Part shown: positions 26,342 to 34,481 of the stretch, piece after piece
How positions within the stretch are numbered: position 1 is the stretch's first letter
How the letters are laid out: each line of letters starts with the position of its first letter
Assembly: GCA_937911265.1 (NCBI GenBank)
Contig: CALDRG010000103.1
Span: forward strand, 59,156 to 123,155
Reading direction: 5' to 3'
From: Thalassarchaeum sp002495735
GTDB lineage: Archaea > Thermoplasmatota > Poseidoniia > Poseidoniales > Thalassarchaeaceae
Length of the DNA stretch: 64,000 nt
The notes under the pieces: generated by a model
Database searches by the model: none
What the model was told of the DNA's origin: nothing
What the model saw: the letters and a program-made list of their open reading frames with translations, nothing else
Position numbers and translations under genes: made by a program

Positions 26342-27613
26342 ATGGCGTTCCGTGATTTGCTACACGGAGTCGATTGCGATGATGACGCTGTCAGCGTAAA
26401 TTTGGAAATGTTTGACAGGGCTTCTGCGTCAGGAGGCAAAGGAGTAGTGTTCAGTGATATCATCGAATCTCCCGGACACAGGGCTGCACTCGATGTACTA
26501 GTCAGGGACCGTTTGTGCGAAGTTTTCTCAGTCAGCCCCGGCGAACTCATCGATGTGCTTGCCTGGGGAATGGCCAATCCTGAACCTCCTCTCGTAGTCG
26601 ACTCTACCGAGGCTGAAGTGCTTCAGTGCAGACAGGAACCTGTTGACCTGCAGAAGATACCTATACCTAGGCATTACCAAGAGGATGCGGGGAGATATCA
26701 GTCCGCATCGGTCATCATAGCAGAGTATGACGGTATACGGAACATGTCGTATCACCGTCAGTTGCTCCGAGGGAAACGGCACTGTGTGGCTAGATTCGTT
26801 CCGAGGCATCTACGGACCATGTACGAAAAAGCTCGTGCTAATGGGGATGAAATCCCTATTGCAGTTGTCAACGGAGCAGATGCTACCGTCCTTCTGGCTG
26901 CTGCTATGTCTTTCAATGAGGACCTAGATGAGCTCACTGTAGCTGCCGCCCTTCACAGCAGACTGCATGGTAAACCACTGCGTATGGTCCGACTCCCTAA
27001 CGGAATTGCTGTGCCAGCCGACTCAGAATATGCCATGGAAGCCAGAATCACCCTAGAGTTGGATGATGAAGGACCCTATGTCGATATCACCGGTACGGTT
27101 GATGAAGTTCGGCAGGAACCCGTGATAGAGTATGACTCAGTGTATCATCGCTCAGAGCCTGTATTCCACGCGCTGATCTCAGCCGGAGTGGAGCACAGGA
27201 CTCTGATGGGGATGCCGCGTGCTCCAACCATCAAGGCGGCTGTCTCCAAAGTCGTCAATTGCACTGATGTCTATCTGACTGAGGGAGGATGTGGTTGGCT
27301 GTCATCTGTGGTTCAGATTAAGCCACAACATGAGGAGGATGGTATCAAGGCAATACATGCTGCACTCGATGGGCATCGTTCAATGAAGCAAGTCGTAGTG
27401 GTGGATGAAGACATAGACATAGCTAATCCGATTAGGGTCGAATGGGCGTTGATGACTAGATGGCAGCCTGATACGGACACAGTTATTCTCACAGGTCAGA
27501 AAGGCTCGTCACTGGACCCAAGCAGGGACGAAGACGGTTCAACTAGTAAGATCGGAATGGATGCAACCCTACCCATAGGAGTGGACCGTGGACCGTTCGA
27601 ATCGGTCCTGTGA
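26342..27613 (+). CDS. UbiD-family prenylated-FMN decarboxylase
   Basis: 423 residues. UbiD signatures: DLQKIPIPRHYQEDAGRY, NMSYHRQLL, RFVPRHLRTMYEKA, PIAVVNGADATVLLAAA, and the catalytic glutamate block MEARITLELDDEGPYVDITG followed by PVIEYDSVYHR and LMGMPRAP. These enzymes use prenylated FMN made by UbiX, not present here. Two readings fit: trans-anhydromevalonate-5-phosphate decarboxylase of the archaeal mevalonate pathway (an IPK gene is 5 kb away), or the decarboxylase acting late in futalosine menaquinone synthesis (mqn genes 15 kb away). Sequence alone does not decide. It is divergent from uS12 and followed 7 bases later by a TPR gene. Confidence 0.85.
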   Translation: MAFRDLLHGVDCDDDAVSVNLEMFDRASASGGKGVVFSDIIESPGHRAALDVLVRDRLCEVFSVSPGELIDVLAWGMANPEPPLVVDSTEAEVLQCRQEPVDLQKIPIPRHYQEDAGRYQSASVIIAEYDGIRNMSYHRQLLRGKRHCVARFVPRHLRTMYEKARANGDEIPIAVVNGADATVLLAAAMSFNEDLDELTVAAALHSRLHGKPLRMVRLPNGIAVPADSEYAMEARITLELDDEGPYVDITGTVDEVRQEPVIEYDSVYHRSEPVFHALISAGVEHRTLMGMPRAPTIKAAVSKVVNCTDVYLTEGGCGWLSSVVQIKPQHEEDGIKAIHAALDGHRSMKQVVVVDEDIDIANPIRVEWALMTRWQPDTDTVILTGQKGSSLDPSRDEDGSTSKIGMDATLPIGVDRGPFESVL

Positions 27614-27620
27614 GGATCAG

Positions 27621-28607
27621 ATGGCCAAAACCACCGATGACATGTCTACGAAGCTACAACACCCTCGGCGAAGCCTTGGGAACAGGCACAGGAGTCAGGC
27701 AGAGAAGTTTCTCTCATTGACTGAATCGGATTCACAGAACCTAAAATGGGCTGAACAGAGTGCTAGGCAGGCCGTGCTACACGATTTTACCAACCCTGAG
27801 AATTGGAGGATTCTGGTGCAAGTAAAGCTAGAATCGGGAGATGAGCATGGGATTCGAGCAGTTCTGAACGAGTTGTTCACTATTCTCGGCCGCAATCCTG
27901 AGACGTTGGCACAACTTGACGAGGTAAGCATGAATCAATCTGGATATCCAATACTTGAAGCCAGTTTGATGGCGGATCCCTTGGATCCAGATGAATGGTG
28001 GGCATCGACTTCGCAATCAGATGTAACTCTTGGAGATTTTATCGAACGAGTCAAGAACCTTGATCTAACAGATCAAAGAGCCAATGTATTGTTCTCTAGA
28101 CGGTTGGAAAGGGTAAGGGATAGTGGGATGGAAGAGCAGTACCTAGAACTCTCCAGAATTATTCTGGCACAGCGACCTAGCAACCACGAGGCCTGGGCAG
28201 AACTAGGGCGGATGCACGAGAGACGCGGTGAGTTCGAGCAGGCTTGGATGTGCTACGATCAAGCACAGACTCACTTCCCTGATATTCATGTCAGGGATCG
28301 TTTTCGAGATAGGATGGAAGCGAAGATGGATGGGAGAATCTCAAAACCGTGGAAGGAACCTGAAGTAAGTAGGCGCGTAGATTTCTTGACTCGGATGCAG
28401 CAATTGGCCACACCCAATGTCGAAAATATTCCGACTACGGTGAATGAATCTGATGAGGTTTCCAGCAACCCTCTGGAAGAGGTTCACTTGCTCCTCGCTG
28501 AGGGTCGTTTGTCTGAGGCCTTTTTCCTAGCCCGAAGAATGGCTGCTGAAGGAGTTGAGGGGGCAATTGATCTGGTGGAGTCAATTAGGAAGGATATCCA
28601 TGACTGA
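27621..28607 (+). CDS. TPR-repeat protein
   Basis: About 328 residues, soluble, helical. TPR-like units: LKWAEQSARQAVLHDFTNPE, AWAELGRMHERRGEFEQAWM and the C-terminal EVHLLLAEGRLSEAFFLARR. No enzymatic motif or membrane segment. It begins 7 bases after the UbiD stop (a longer frame from 27588 would overlap it) and overlaps the Nudix gene by 8 bases, so the three genes look like one unit. Function not assigned. Confidence 0.68.
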   Translation: MAKTTDDMSTKLQHPRRSLGNRHRSQAEKFLSLTESDSQNLKWAEQSARQAVLHDFTNPENWRILVQVKLESGDEHGIRAVLNELFTILGRNPETLAQLDEVSMNQSGYPILEASLMADPLDPDEWWASTSQSDVTLGDFIERVKNLDLTDQRANVLFSRRLERVRDSGMEEQYLELSRIILAQRPSNHEAWAELGRMHERRGEFEQAWMCYDQAQTHFPDIHVRDRFRDRMEAKMDGRISKPWKEPEVSRRVDFLTRMQQLATPNVENIPTTVNESDEVSSNPLEEVHLLLAEGRLSEAFFLARRMAAEGVEGAIDLVESIRKDIHD

Positions 28608-28998
28608 AGCATTCGTCTTGGCCTGGACCACTTCGACTTTGAATGACGGAGAAGTATACTGGATAATGGTACGCGATGCTAAGAGAGGTTGGGAACTACC
28701 TGGTGGCAAGATCAATGAAGGAGAAGCGATTGAAGAAGCCGCTCTGAGAGAGTTGTTTGAGGAAACGGGATTGTTGGGCACGGCTAAAGCTTACGATTCT
28801 AGCATAGTCGAAGGTGGGCATGTTGTGTGGATAGAAGTAGAAGAAGAACCCGTGCATCAATCATGGCAATCTCCAGAGCATAGAATCGAAGAAGTAGGAT
28901 GGTGTATGCAGATACCGCATGATACCGCATGGGATTCTGAAGAGATTGAGAAAATGCTGGGTCACGATTGGAGTGCTGCGACAATACTCTGGTCCTGA
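28600..28998 (+). CDS. Nudix hydrolase
   Basis: About 132 residues. Complete Nudix box GGKINEGEAIEEAALREL continuing FEETGL, matching GX5EX7REUXEEXGU with all catalytic glutamates. The substrate, a nucleoside diphosphate linked to another moiety, cannot be predicted. The ATG at 28600 overlaps the TPR gene's stop; the longer frame from 28555 is rejected because its extra residues are not Nudix-like. Its 3' end overlaps the convergent helical-protein gene by 37 bases. Confidence 0.85.
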   Translation: MTEAFVLAWTTSTLNDGEVYWIMVRDAKRGWELPGGKINEGEAIEEAALRELFEETGLLGTAKAYDSSIVEGGHVVWIEVEEEPVHQSWQSPEHRIEEVGWCMQIPHDTAWDSEEIEKMLGHDWSAATILWS

Positions 28999-29792
28999 AT
29001 CTCAGAAACTCTCTCAGAGATTTTTTCCAACCACGAATCCTCTCCGAGTGCTTCTGCAGCATCCAATATCAATCCGAGATCCTTTCGTTCATCACCTGAG
29101 ACATCTGCAAGCAGGACTGGCATCAATGATTCCACAACATCTCTGATGTCTTCCGGATTCGCTGGCACCCATGTATTTCCCGGCTTACTCCTAGGTGTGG
29201 CCTCAGTAACGCGGACGGACATCCTAGGAGATTCGCTGTCGATTTCCTCAAGTGCTAGGTCTAGCCACTCTAGCGAAGCGGACAAGGCCTCTGGAGACAT
29301 ATCAGATTTCGTTAGGTACTCTCTCGCAGACCACAGGTGTCTCATCGCAGGGTCGAGATCATCAAGACCAACTAGGATTCTTGCCACCTCCAATCTGGAA
29401 AGGCCGATTATCTCGATTGGATGCCCTATAGACAAGGAGATGTCTGAATGAGTAGCTAGTGACATCATCGTCTCTCCTCTGTTTCGGTGCCATGCTGCTA
29501 AATTGAGTAGACATACTCCATGGCTCGCAGATCCCGGGGACAATGCATTCATCCTATCTGTACACCACCTCAACTCCGCACCGACCAACGAAGGCTCGTT
29601 GGGCATGTGTAACGTCCTCTCCATTCGTATCATGGCCTCGATGGCGGGGTCTCTCTCTCCTTTGGACCTTGAACGCTCAAGGATGCTTGCAGAGTCATTG
29701 ATAGCTGTTGCAACGTCTCCTCCAAGCATAGTCTGCCGGAACTTGAGAAAATCATCTTGCAGACGGGATTTCGACGAGTCTTCAGCGGCCAT
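28962..29792 (-). CDS. Hypothetical helical (TPR-like) protein at the end of the exosome superoperon
   Basis: About 277 residues from the ATG at 29792, soluble and helical. Segments such as GVCLLNLAAWHRNRGETMMS and ARILVGLDDLDPAMRHLWSA look TPR-like; no family is recognised. It starts 7 bases after the prefoldin beta stop and is therefore the last gene of the superoperon, a position that hints at a role in protein folding or RNA handling, by association only. The 3' end overlaps the convergent Nudix gene. Confidence 0.62.
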   Translation of the reverse strand: MAAEDSSKSRLQDDFLKFRQTMLGGDVATAINDSASILERSRSKGERDPAIEAMIRMERTLHMPNEPSLVGAELRWCTDRMNALSPGSASHGVCLLNLAAWHRNRGETMMSLATHSDISLSIGHPIEIIGLSRLEVARILVGLDDLDPAMRHLWSAREYLTKSDMSPEALSASLEWLDLALEEIDSESPRMSVRVTEATPRSKPGNTWVPANPEDIRDVVESLMPVLLADVSGDERKDLGLILDAAEALGEDSWLEKISERVSEIQDQSIVAALQS

Positions 29793-29799
29793 CTCGACC

Positions 29800-30123
29800 T
29801 CACTGGGCCTCGAATGCCTTGACCATCTGCTCATACTGCGAAACCAATGCAGATTCCCTCTCTACCAATCTGTCTGCATGACTCTTGAAAGTTGACTTCG
29901 AATCTTCTAACTCTTTAGTGAGAGCTTTTCGGTCATCCACCTCTAGTAGAAGATTTCCTACTGCCCTGAATACAGGTCGCGAAGACTCCTGAGTAGATAG
30001 GGCTTCAATTGTCAATGAAATTTCGTTAACCTGCGCAGTGACGGCCTGCAACTGCGATCTAGTCAATTGCAGATCCTGGGCTACGGCCTGTAGGCCCTGT
30101 GCTGCCACATCGGATTCGGTCAT
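29800..30123 (-). CDS. pfdB: Prefoldin beta subunit
   Basis: 107 residues. Long N- and C-terminal coiled-coil helices (LQAVAQDLQLTRSQLQAVTA and KALTKELEDSKSTFKSHADR) flank a beta-hairpin region SRPVFRAVGNLLLEVD, which corresponds to the family's VYK-x-G-x-LLV segment. Forms a hexameric holdase with prefoldin alpha, delivering unfolded proteins to the thermosome. Overlaps the Pcc1 gene by 4 bases, in the conserved archaeal order. Confidence 0.85.
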   Translation of the reverse strand: MTESDVAAQGLQAVAQDLQLTRSQLQAVTAQVNEISLTIEALSTQESSRPVFRAVGNLLLEVDDRKALTKELEDSKSTFKSHADRLVERESALVSQYEQMVKAFEAQ

Positions 30124-30353
30124 TCATTCCCCTCTGCAATTCCCAGTACCTGCTCTGATGCAATTAACCCACGCATCAAAGTGTTCCATCTAGCCCTCAA
30201 GTCTACCATGCTTGTTGCCCGTTCAGTGACCTCTATGGTACCTTTGATATCACTGAATTCAGCCTCGGTGGTTAAGGATGCGGCTAAAGCATCCGCATTC
30301 TCGTGCGTCAATCTAAGCACGAGTCTTGACGACTCACTCTTCCTCGGAGCCAT
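30120..30353 (-). CDS. pcc1: KEOPS complex subunit Pcc1
   Basis: 77 residues. The fold pattern RLVLRLTHENADALAASLTTE followed by GTIEVTERATSMVDLRARWNT and MRGLIASEQVLGIAE matches Pcc1, the dimerising subunit of KEOPS, which makes N6-threonylcarbamoyladenosine on tRNA. It overlaps eL43 upstream by 20 bases and prefoldin beta downstream by 4. The position in the superoperon strengthens the call. Other KEOPS subunits are not in the window. Confidence 0.78.
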   Translation of the reverse strand: MAPRKSESSRLVLRLTHENADALAASLTTEAEFSDIKGTIEVTERATSMVDLRARWNTLMRGLIASEQVLGIAEGNE

Positions 30354-30702
30354 CTAACTCAGCCTCTGCAATCTTTCGCTCATAGTCCAATGCCGCCTGC
30401 TGGGCGATAACCGTCATATCTGTAGCAGTAGCACCCTCCATCGAACGACGGATGATTCTGTTATTGGAATCTGTTGCTCGAGTGAATGGTTCCCAGACGC
30501 CTCCAGTGAAGGTGTGGTCGCACTTGCGACACTCCCATATCCCTGCTGACTTGCGTCGAACCTTCTGATATTGGCATACGGGACAGGTATATTTCCTAGA
30601 CTTCTTCCTGATTGATATGCCTGCTCTTCTACGTACGCTCACGCCGTATCGAGCTCCGAAGCGTGCCGTAAGGCCCGTCTTCTGTGTCCTCTTAGCCATC
30701 AA
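30334..30702 (-). CDS. rpl37ae: Ribosomal protein eL43 (L37Ae) with acidic C-terminal extension
   Basis: 122 residues. The core AKRTQKTGLTARFGARYGVS and a zinc ribbon CPVCQYQKVRRKSAGIWECRKC match eL43. The family usually ends shortly after FTGGVWEP; here about 35 further residues follow, ending in an acidic tail (AELDGSEEE). The start overlaps the Rrp42 gene by 4 bases. The RNA polymerase subunit P gene that often follows L37Ae in other archaea is not present. Confidence 0.9.
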   Translation of the reverse strand: MMAKRTQKTGLTARFGARYGVSVRRRAGISIRKKSRKYTCPVCQYQKVRRKSAGIWECRKCDHTFTGGVWEPFTRATDSNNRIIRRSMEGATATDMTVIAQQAALDYERKIAEAELDGSEEE

Positions 30703-31496
30703 CCTGCCTCCTCAGCGTTAAGCACCATCTCTCGAAGCTCCTTACATCTGCTCTGAGCATGCTCCATGATTTCAGAAAACTCGCTCTCGGTAAATATGCC
30801 CTTTAGTCCCTTCTGGAGAGAATGAACATGGTCATCATCACCCAACGTGATGTGTATGCGCTCATCACCACCGAGTTCCTCCTTTCCATCGGCATCGTAA
30901 ACGAAACGTCCACCAACTTTGTGATAGGAGCACATTATGGGAGTCTTGGATACTGGCAACGGTCTGTCACTGTCACTCATTTCGAACCTCTCTTCAGGAA
31001 GCATTGCGGACTTCAATGCCGCAATTCCGGCCAAAGCAAAGGCGTCAAACAGGTTGCCGTCATCAGAAATTGCAAACAGATCTAGAATGACCTGCCAGGC
31101 CTTCTCACCAGGAATAATACAGAGATTATCGACGTCTATGCATCCTGACTCGCGTATCCCTCTATCGACGACCCGTCCGAGTTCTATAGACTCTGGACTA
31201 GGGGGTCCGGGTTCCCAGTTGCGTCCTGCTACCGGCCTTATCTCGGCACTGCACATCAGACCGCCCTGGTTAGGACGATCTGGATAGGGAGTCATGATTT
31301 GGAATTTTACACCGGCGTATACGATGGTATCGCCCATCCTAACCTTTGCAGACCCTTCGGCATTCCGCAGGATACCAATCTCGAGCTCGGTGTCTCGAGG
31401 TTCCCACCGTGCACGGCCGTCGTGCCTCTCATCGTTCTCGGCCAATTCGGCCAGATGAGCTCGTAGCAACTGTGGAACAAGTGGGATGCCCATCAC
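30699..31496 (-). CDS. rrp42: Exosome complex subunit Rrp42
   Basis: 265 residues, RNase PH fold, non-catalytic partner of Rrp41. Motifs: HDGRARWEPRDTELEIGILR, SAKVRMGDTIVYAGVKFQIM, the RGIRESGCIDVDNLCIIPGE segment and IAALKSAMLPEERF. With Rrp41 it builds the hexameric ring that phosphorolyses or tails RNA 3' ends. Overlaps Rrp41 upstream and eL43 downstream by 4 bases each. Confidence 0.93.
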   Translation of the reverse strand: MMGIPLVPQLLRAHLAELAENDERHDGRARWEPRDTELEIGILRNAEGSAKVRMGDTIVYAGVKFQIMTPYPDRPNQGGLMCSAEIRPVAGRNWEPGPPSPESIELGRVVDRGIRESGCIDVDNLCIIPGEKAWQVILDLFAISDDGNLFDAFALAGIAALKSAMLPEERFEMSDSDRPLPVSKTPIMCSYHKVGGRFVYDADGKEELGGDERIHITLGDDDHVHSLQKGLKGIFTESEFSEIMEHAQSRCKELREMVLNAEEAG

Positions 31497-32209
31497 GCAT
31501 CACCTCTCTTGAGCGCTTCAACCATTATCTGGTGAACCGCCGTCGCTGCTTCCATGTTGTAATTCCAAGCCTCTTGGAACTGCGCTGGCGACAAGTCGCC
31601 ATCCATCTGAAGGAACACCAGTTCCCCCGAGTTAGGAAGGATACCCATAGGCAAATCTGCCTGTCCATAATTGTCCTCTTCCTTATTCAGGTCGCACACG
31701 ACAACGTCGTTGATCATGCCTGAAGCAACAGAAACTACCATGTCGGTCATAGGGATGCCTGCATGAGCGAGTGCAACGGATGCGGCAGTAAGGCCGACGC
31801 ATCTAGTACCTGCCTCGGCGGTGAGAATTTCTATCTCTACGCGGATTTTCGAACGTGGATACATCTCTAGTAGGACGACGCTCTCAAGAGCATCTGCTGT
31901 AACCTTGCTGATCTCTCGGCTTCTACGATTGAAACCGGGCCTCATGCGATCAGGGGTGGAGAATGGGGCCATGTTGTAGCGCACATCCAGTACAGCACGG
32001 TCTTGACGCTGAATCTTCCTCGGGTGGGCCTCCATCGGGCCGTATACTGCCGCTACTGCATGATTGGTACCCCATATTACGCGAGCAGAACCGTCTGCTA
32101 CAGGGATTACTCCGGTCTCAATCGATACTGGCCTCAAATCGCCTGGGCCACGGCCGTCCACTCGGATGCCGTTCTCGTCAATCATCTGCATGTCTCCATA
32201 ACCTCCCAT
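31493..32209 (-). CDS. rrp41: Exosome complex catalytic subunit Rrp41
   Basis: 238 residues. Contains the N-terminal IRVDGRGPGDLRPVSIETGV, GSARVIWGTNHAVAAVYGPME, RPGFNRRSREISKV, EILTAEAGTRCVGLTAAS and the later DLNKEEDNYGQADLPMGILP, which carries the catalytic Asp. It is the 3'-5' phosphorolytic subunit. Adjacent Rrp4 and Rrp42 complete the core exosome. Confidence 0.93.
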   Translation of the reverse strand: MGGYGDMQMIDENGIRVDGRGPGDLRPVSIETGVIPVADGSARVIWGTNHAVAAVYGPMEAHPRKIQRQDRAVLDVRYNMAPFSTPDRMRPGFNRRSREISKVTADALESVVLLEMYPRSKIRVEIEILTAEAGTRCVGLTAASVALAHAGIPMTDMVVSVASGMINDVVVCDLNKEEDNYGQADLPMGILPNSGELVFLQMDGDLSPAQFQEAWNYNMEAATAVHQIMVEALKRGDA

Positions 32210-32880
32210 CAGACATCAACTCCTATCGATTTGGCGTCGTTAGACATGGCATTAAGTTGGTCACGGACAGCGACTATGCCGTCGAACTCTCCATCTACCC
32301 AAACTCTGCCGTTGTCTGCGACTATGATTCTGCAATCGGTGTCCTCCTTGAGTTGGCGCAGGGCCTTCCCCCCATTGCCTGTGAGTCGTCCGAGCAGATG
32401 TGGATCAACCTGCTCGATGTTACCAGAACGGATCTTTCGTAGACCCATGCCCTTCATCGTGACTACACTTGAATGAGTCTCTTCGACCTCTTGCACTCTG
32501 CACAATACGGCCTCGCCGATATCCATAAGACTCCTAGTCCCACCAAATGCAGCCTTACCGGGCCCAAGGCTCATCGGCAGTATTGCATTGAATGGGGCTC
32601 CGATGTCGATGAACCAGATATTGTTAGTGCATCCCTCTACATATCCGATGACCAGATCGCTTGGTCGTGGTGTGTAGGCCGTTCGTAACGGCTCTATGGC
32701 AATCTCGATGCCGTTCTCGTTCACTCTTCCATGCTTCGTCGCACGTAGTCGCCCGTCCAATACTAGGACGCCGTGACCGGCTTCGTGGCCCTCTGATTCT
32801 CCGAGATCTTCTCCCGGGGTGACGAGCAGGGAGGCTCGTCCTTGGTTTCGCGGTCCGCCCGCTTCATTGCTAACACTCAT
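32209..32880 (-). CDS. rrp4: Exosome RNA-binding subunit Rrp4
   Basis: About 223 residues from the ATG at 32880. N-terminal domain GHGVLVLDGRLRATKHGRVN, S1 domain around VIGYVEGCTNNIWFIDIGAP, and a C-terminal KH domain with LLGRLTGNGGKALRQLKEDT (GxGG loop). It caps the Rrp41-Rrp42 ring and recruits RNA. The longer frame to 32931 is not used because a TATA-like box at 32908-32917 lies where the promoter for a leaderless start at 32880 would be. Confidence 0.92.
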   Translation of the reverse strand: MSVSNEAGGPRNQGRASLLVTPGEDLGESEGHEAGHGVLVLDGRLRATKHGRVNENGIEIAIEPLRTAYTPRPSDLVIGYVEGCTNNIWFIDIGAPFNAILPMSLGPGKAAFGGTRSLMDIGEAVLCRVQEVEETHSSVVTMKGMGLRKIRSGNIEQVDPHLLGRLTGNGGKALRQLKEDTDCRIIVADNGRVWVDGEFDGIVAVRDQLNAMSNDAKSIGVDV

Positions 32881-32907
32881 GTTATCTGGCCGCGCGACCC
32901 GACCACC

Positions 32908-32917
32908 CTTCATAACC
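32908..32917 (-). promoter_or_regulatory. TATA-like box for rrp4
   Basis: Minus strand GGTTATGAAG, 28-37 bases before the chosen rrp4 ATG. Suggests a second transcript start inside the superoperon between SBDS and Rrp4. It has the same spacing as the box before psmA. Confidence 0.35.
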
Positions 32918-32943
32918 GTTGATGCAAACACCTTCGGTGCGCC

Positions 32944-33633
32944 TCAGTCCATTTCCCTAACTTCTACCTCTGAAGAGCGGTTAGCCACTCTACTGATGAT
33001 CTCGTTCTTCATACCTCCAGGGACCTCGACGACACAGGCCCACGAACCGTCTGAAAGCCACTGGTCCTTCTGCATGGAATCGCGTAGTAGATTACTGACT
33101 CCGCCGTAATCCTTACCAGGTACTTTGAAAGCCAGTTTTATTGTAATGAATTGAAGTGGAATAATCGGCTTCAGGATATTCACCGCGTCTTTCACCTGGC
33201 GCTCCACAGATAGAAAGGGATCGGCTTTGAAACGGGCTTCTTGGAGAGCGTTCTCGATTCGAGTCTGTGGATGTGGTAGCTTGGTCTTTGGATCAGTGGC
33301 CGTCATCGCTATCTCATTGACAATTTGCTTCATTCTCTCATCTACCATCTGCCGTCTCTGAGCAGTCGTCAGTTGTAACGAACCATCCCTGAGAATCTTA
33401 TCTACACAGGTTGAGAGATCGGTGCTTCCGAACACCCTCTCTAGGGCATCGGAAGTGGGTCTGTCCCCGGCCTTAGCATCCGACCACACTTCGTCTATGG
33501 CCAGCAGGTCGGACAATTCTACCGAATTTGGATCCTCCTTCCAAGTATCAACCAATTCGGGGTCGACGAGAATCTCGTACCTAGAACCACCCTTCTCAAG
33601 TCGGGCAAGTACTGCGTCGTCGAGGCTGACCAT
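32944..33633 (-). CDS. sbds: SBDS-family ribosome maturation protein (Sdo1)
   Basis: 229 residues. The three-domain SBDS layout is visible: N-terminal RYEILVDPELVDTWKE with LSDLLAIDEVWSDAKAGDRP, the central helical QLTTAQRRQMVDERMKQIVN with TDPKTKLPHPQTRIENAL, and the C-terminal VKDAVNILKPIIPLQFITIK and WACVVEVPGGMK. Required for late large-subunit maturation with an EF-2-like GTPase in eukaryotes. It lies 39 bases after psmA, in the usual superoperon order. Confidence 0.92.
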   Translation of the reverse strand: MVSLDDAVLARLEKGGSRYEILVDPELVDTWKEDPNSVELSDLLAIDEVWSDAKAGDRPTSDALERVFGSTDLSTCVDKILRDGSLQLTTAQRRQMVDERMKQIVNEIAMTATDPKTKLPHPQTRIENALQEARFKADPFLSVERQVKDAVNILKPIIPLQFITIKLAFKVPGKDYGGVSNLLRDSMQKDQWLSDGSWACVVEVPGGMKNEIISRVANRSSEVEVREMD

Positions 33634-33672
33634 GGTATGGCACAGGGGGGGGACGTCCTTAGATGAATGTCC

Positions 33673-34383
33673 TCAGGATAGCTTCGCAAGGTGTTCTAGA
33701 GTGATTTTGTGATCCAGTTTACAGTAGCCATCTGAGTTCACAACTGCTATCTCCACGGTGTCAGAGTTGAGATCATCCTCTAAGGACTCCCTGAGGGCCA
33801 CCAATCCAAGCTTGATAGCTGCATTTTGAGTCATGTTTGCCTTCCAACTGCTCTCAAAATGGTCTATGACGGCAGAACGACCCCTGCCGATAGCTCCGGC
33901 TTGATACGACTGGTAGGCGCCGGAGGGATCGGTTTCGAACAAGTGGATTCCCTCATCATCGATTCCAGCAATCAGCAGAGCGGTTCCGAACGGGCGTGCG
34001 CCGCCATACTGAGTGAAAGACTGCTTATGGTCGCACATCTTCTTGACTAGGGATGTGACGGCTATCGAATCTCCATAGGTCATACGGTTGACTTGGCACT
34101 GCACACGAGCGCGGTCAACTAGTTGCCGGGCATCCGCAACTAGGCCCGAGGTAGTTATCCCGATGTGATCGTCAATCTGGTACATCTTCTCGATAGAATC
34201 TGCTATTACCAGCTTACTGGAAATTCTCTTGTCTACTATCAGTATGACTCCATCGCGGTACTTTAGCCCCACAGTAGTAGTGCCTCTCTTCACCGATTCA
34301 CGTGCGTATTCGACCTGATATAGCCTGCCGTCTGGTGAAAAAGTAGAGACTCCTGAGTCATATCCGCGTCCACTGGGCTGCAT
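33673..34383 (-). CDS. psmA: 20S proteasome alpha subunit
   Basis: About 236 residues from the ATG at 34383. The alpha signature GYDSGVSTFSPDGRLYQVEY with RGTTTVGL is intact; later blocks are GLVADARQLVDRARVQCQVN, TQYGGARPFGTALLIAGID and IGRGRSAVIDHFE. Seven copies form each outer gated ring. The extended frame to 34533 would overlap divergent dph6 and is not family-like. The beta subunit is elsewhere. First gene of the proteasome-exosome superoperon. Confidence 0.94.
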   Translation of the reverse strand: MQPSGRGYDSGVSTFSPDGRLYQVEYARESVKRGTTTVGLKYRDGVILIVDKRISSKLVIADSIEKMYQIDDHIGITTSGLVADARQLVDRARVQCQVNRMTYGDSIAVTSLVKKMCDHKQSFTQYGGARPFGTALLIAGIDDEGIHLFETDPSGAYQSYQAGAIGRGRSAVIDHFESSWKANMTQNAAIKLGLVALRESLEDDLNSDTVEIAVVNSDGYCKLDHKITLEHLAKLS

Positions 34384-34410
34384 GGTCAACGAGACGAAGC
34401 CGAGACGGAG

Positions 34411-34420
34411 TCTTATGAAT
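34411..34420 (-). promoter_or_regulatory. TATA-like box for the psmA-led superoperon
   Basis: Minus strand ATTCATAAGA, 28-37 bases before the psmA ATG, consistent with a leaderless transcript. Confidence 0.4.
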
Positions 34421-34481
34421 CTTAGTCGGATGGAGTCTTGCGCATCGCGGCATTCTTGGTGATGAAGCGGTACGCGGGGGC

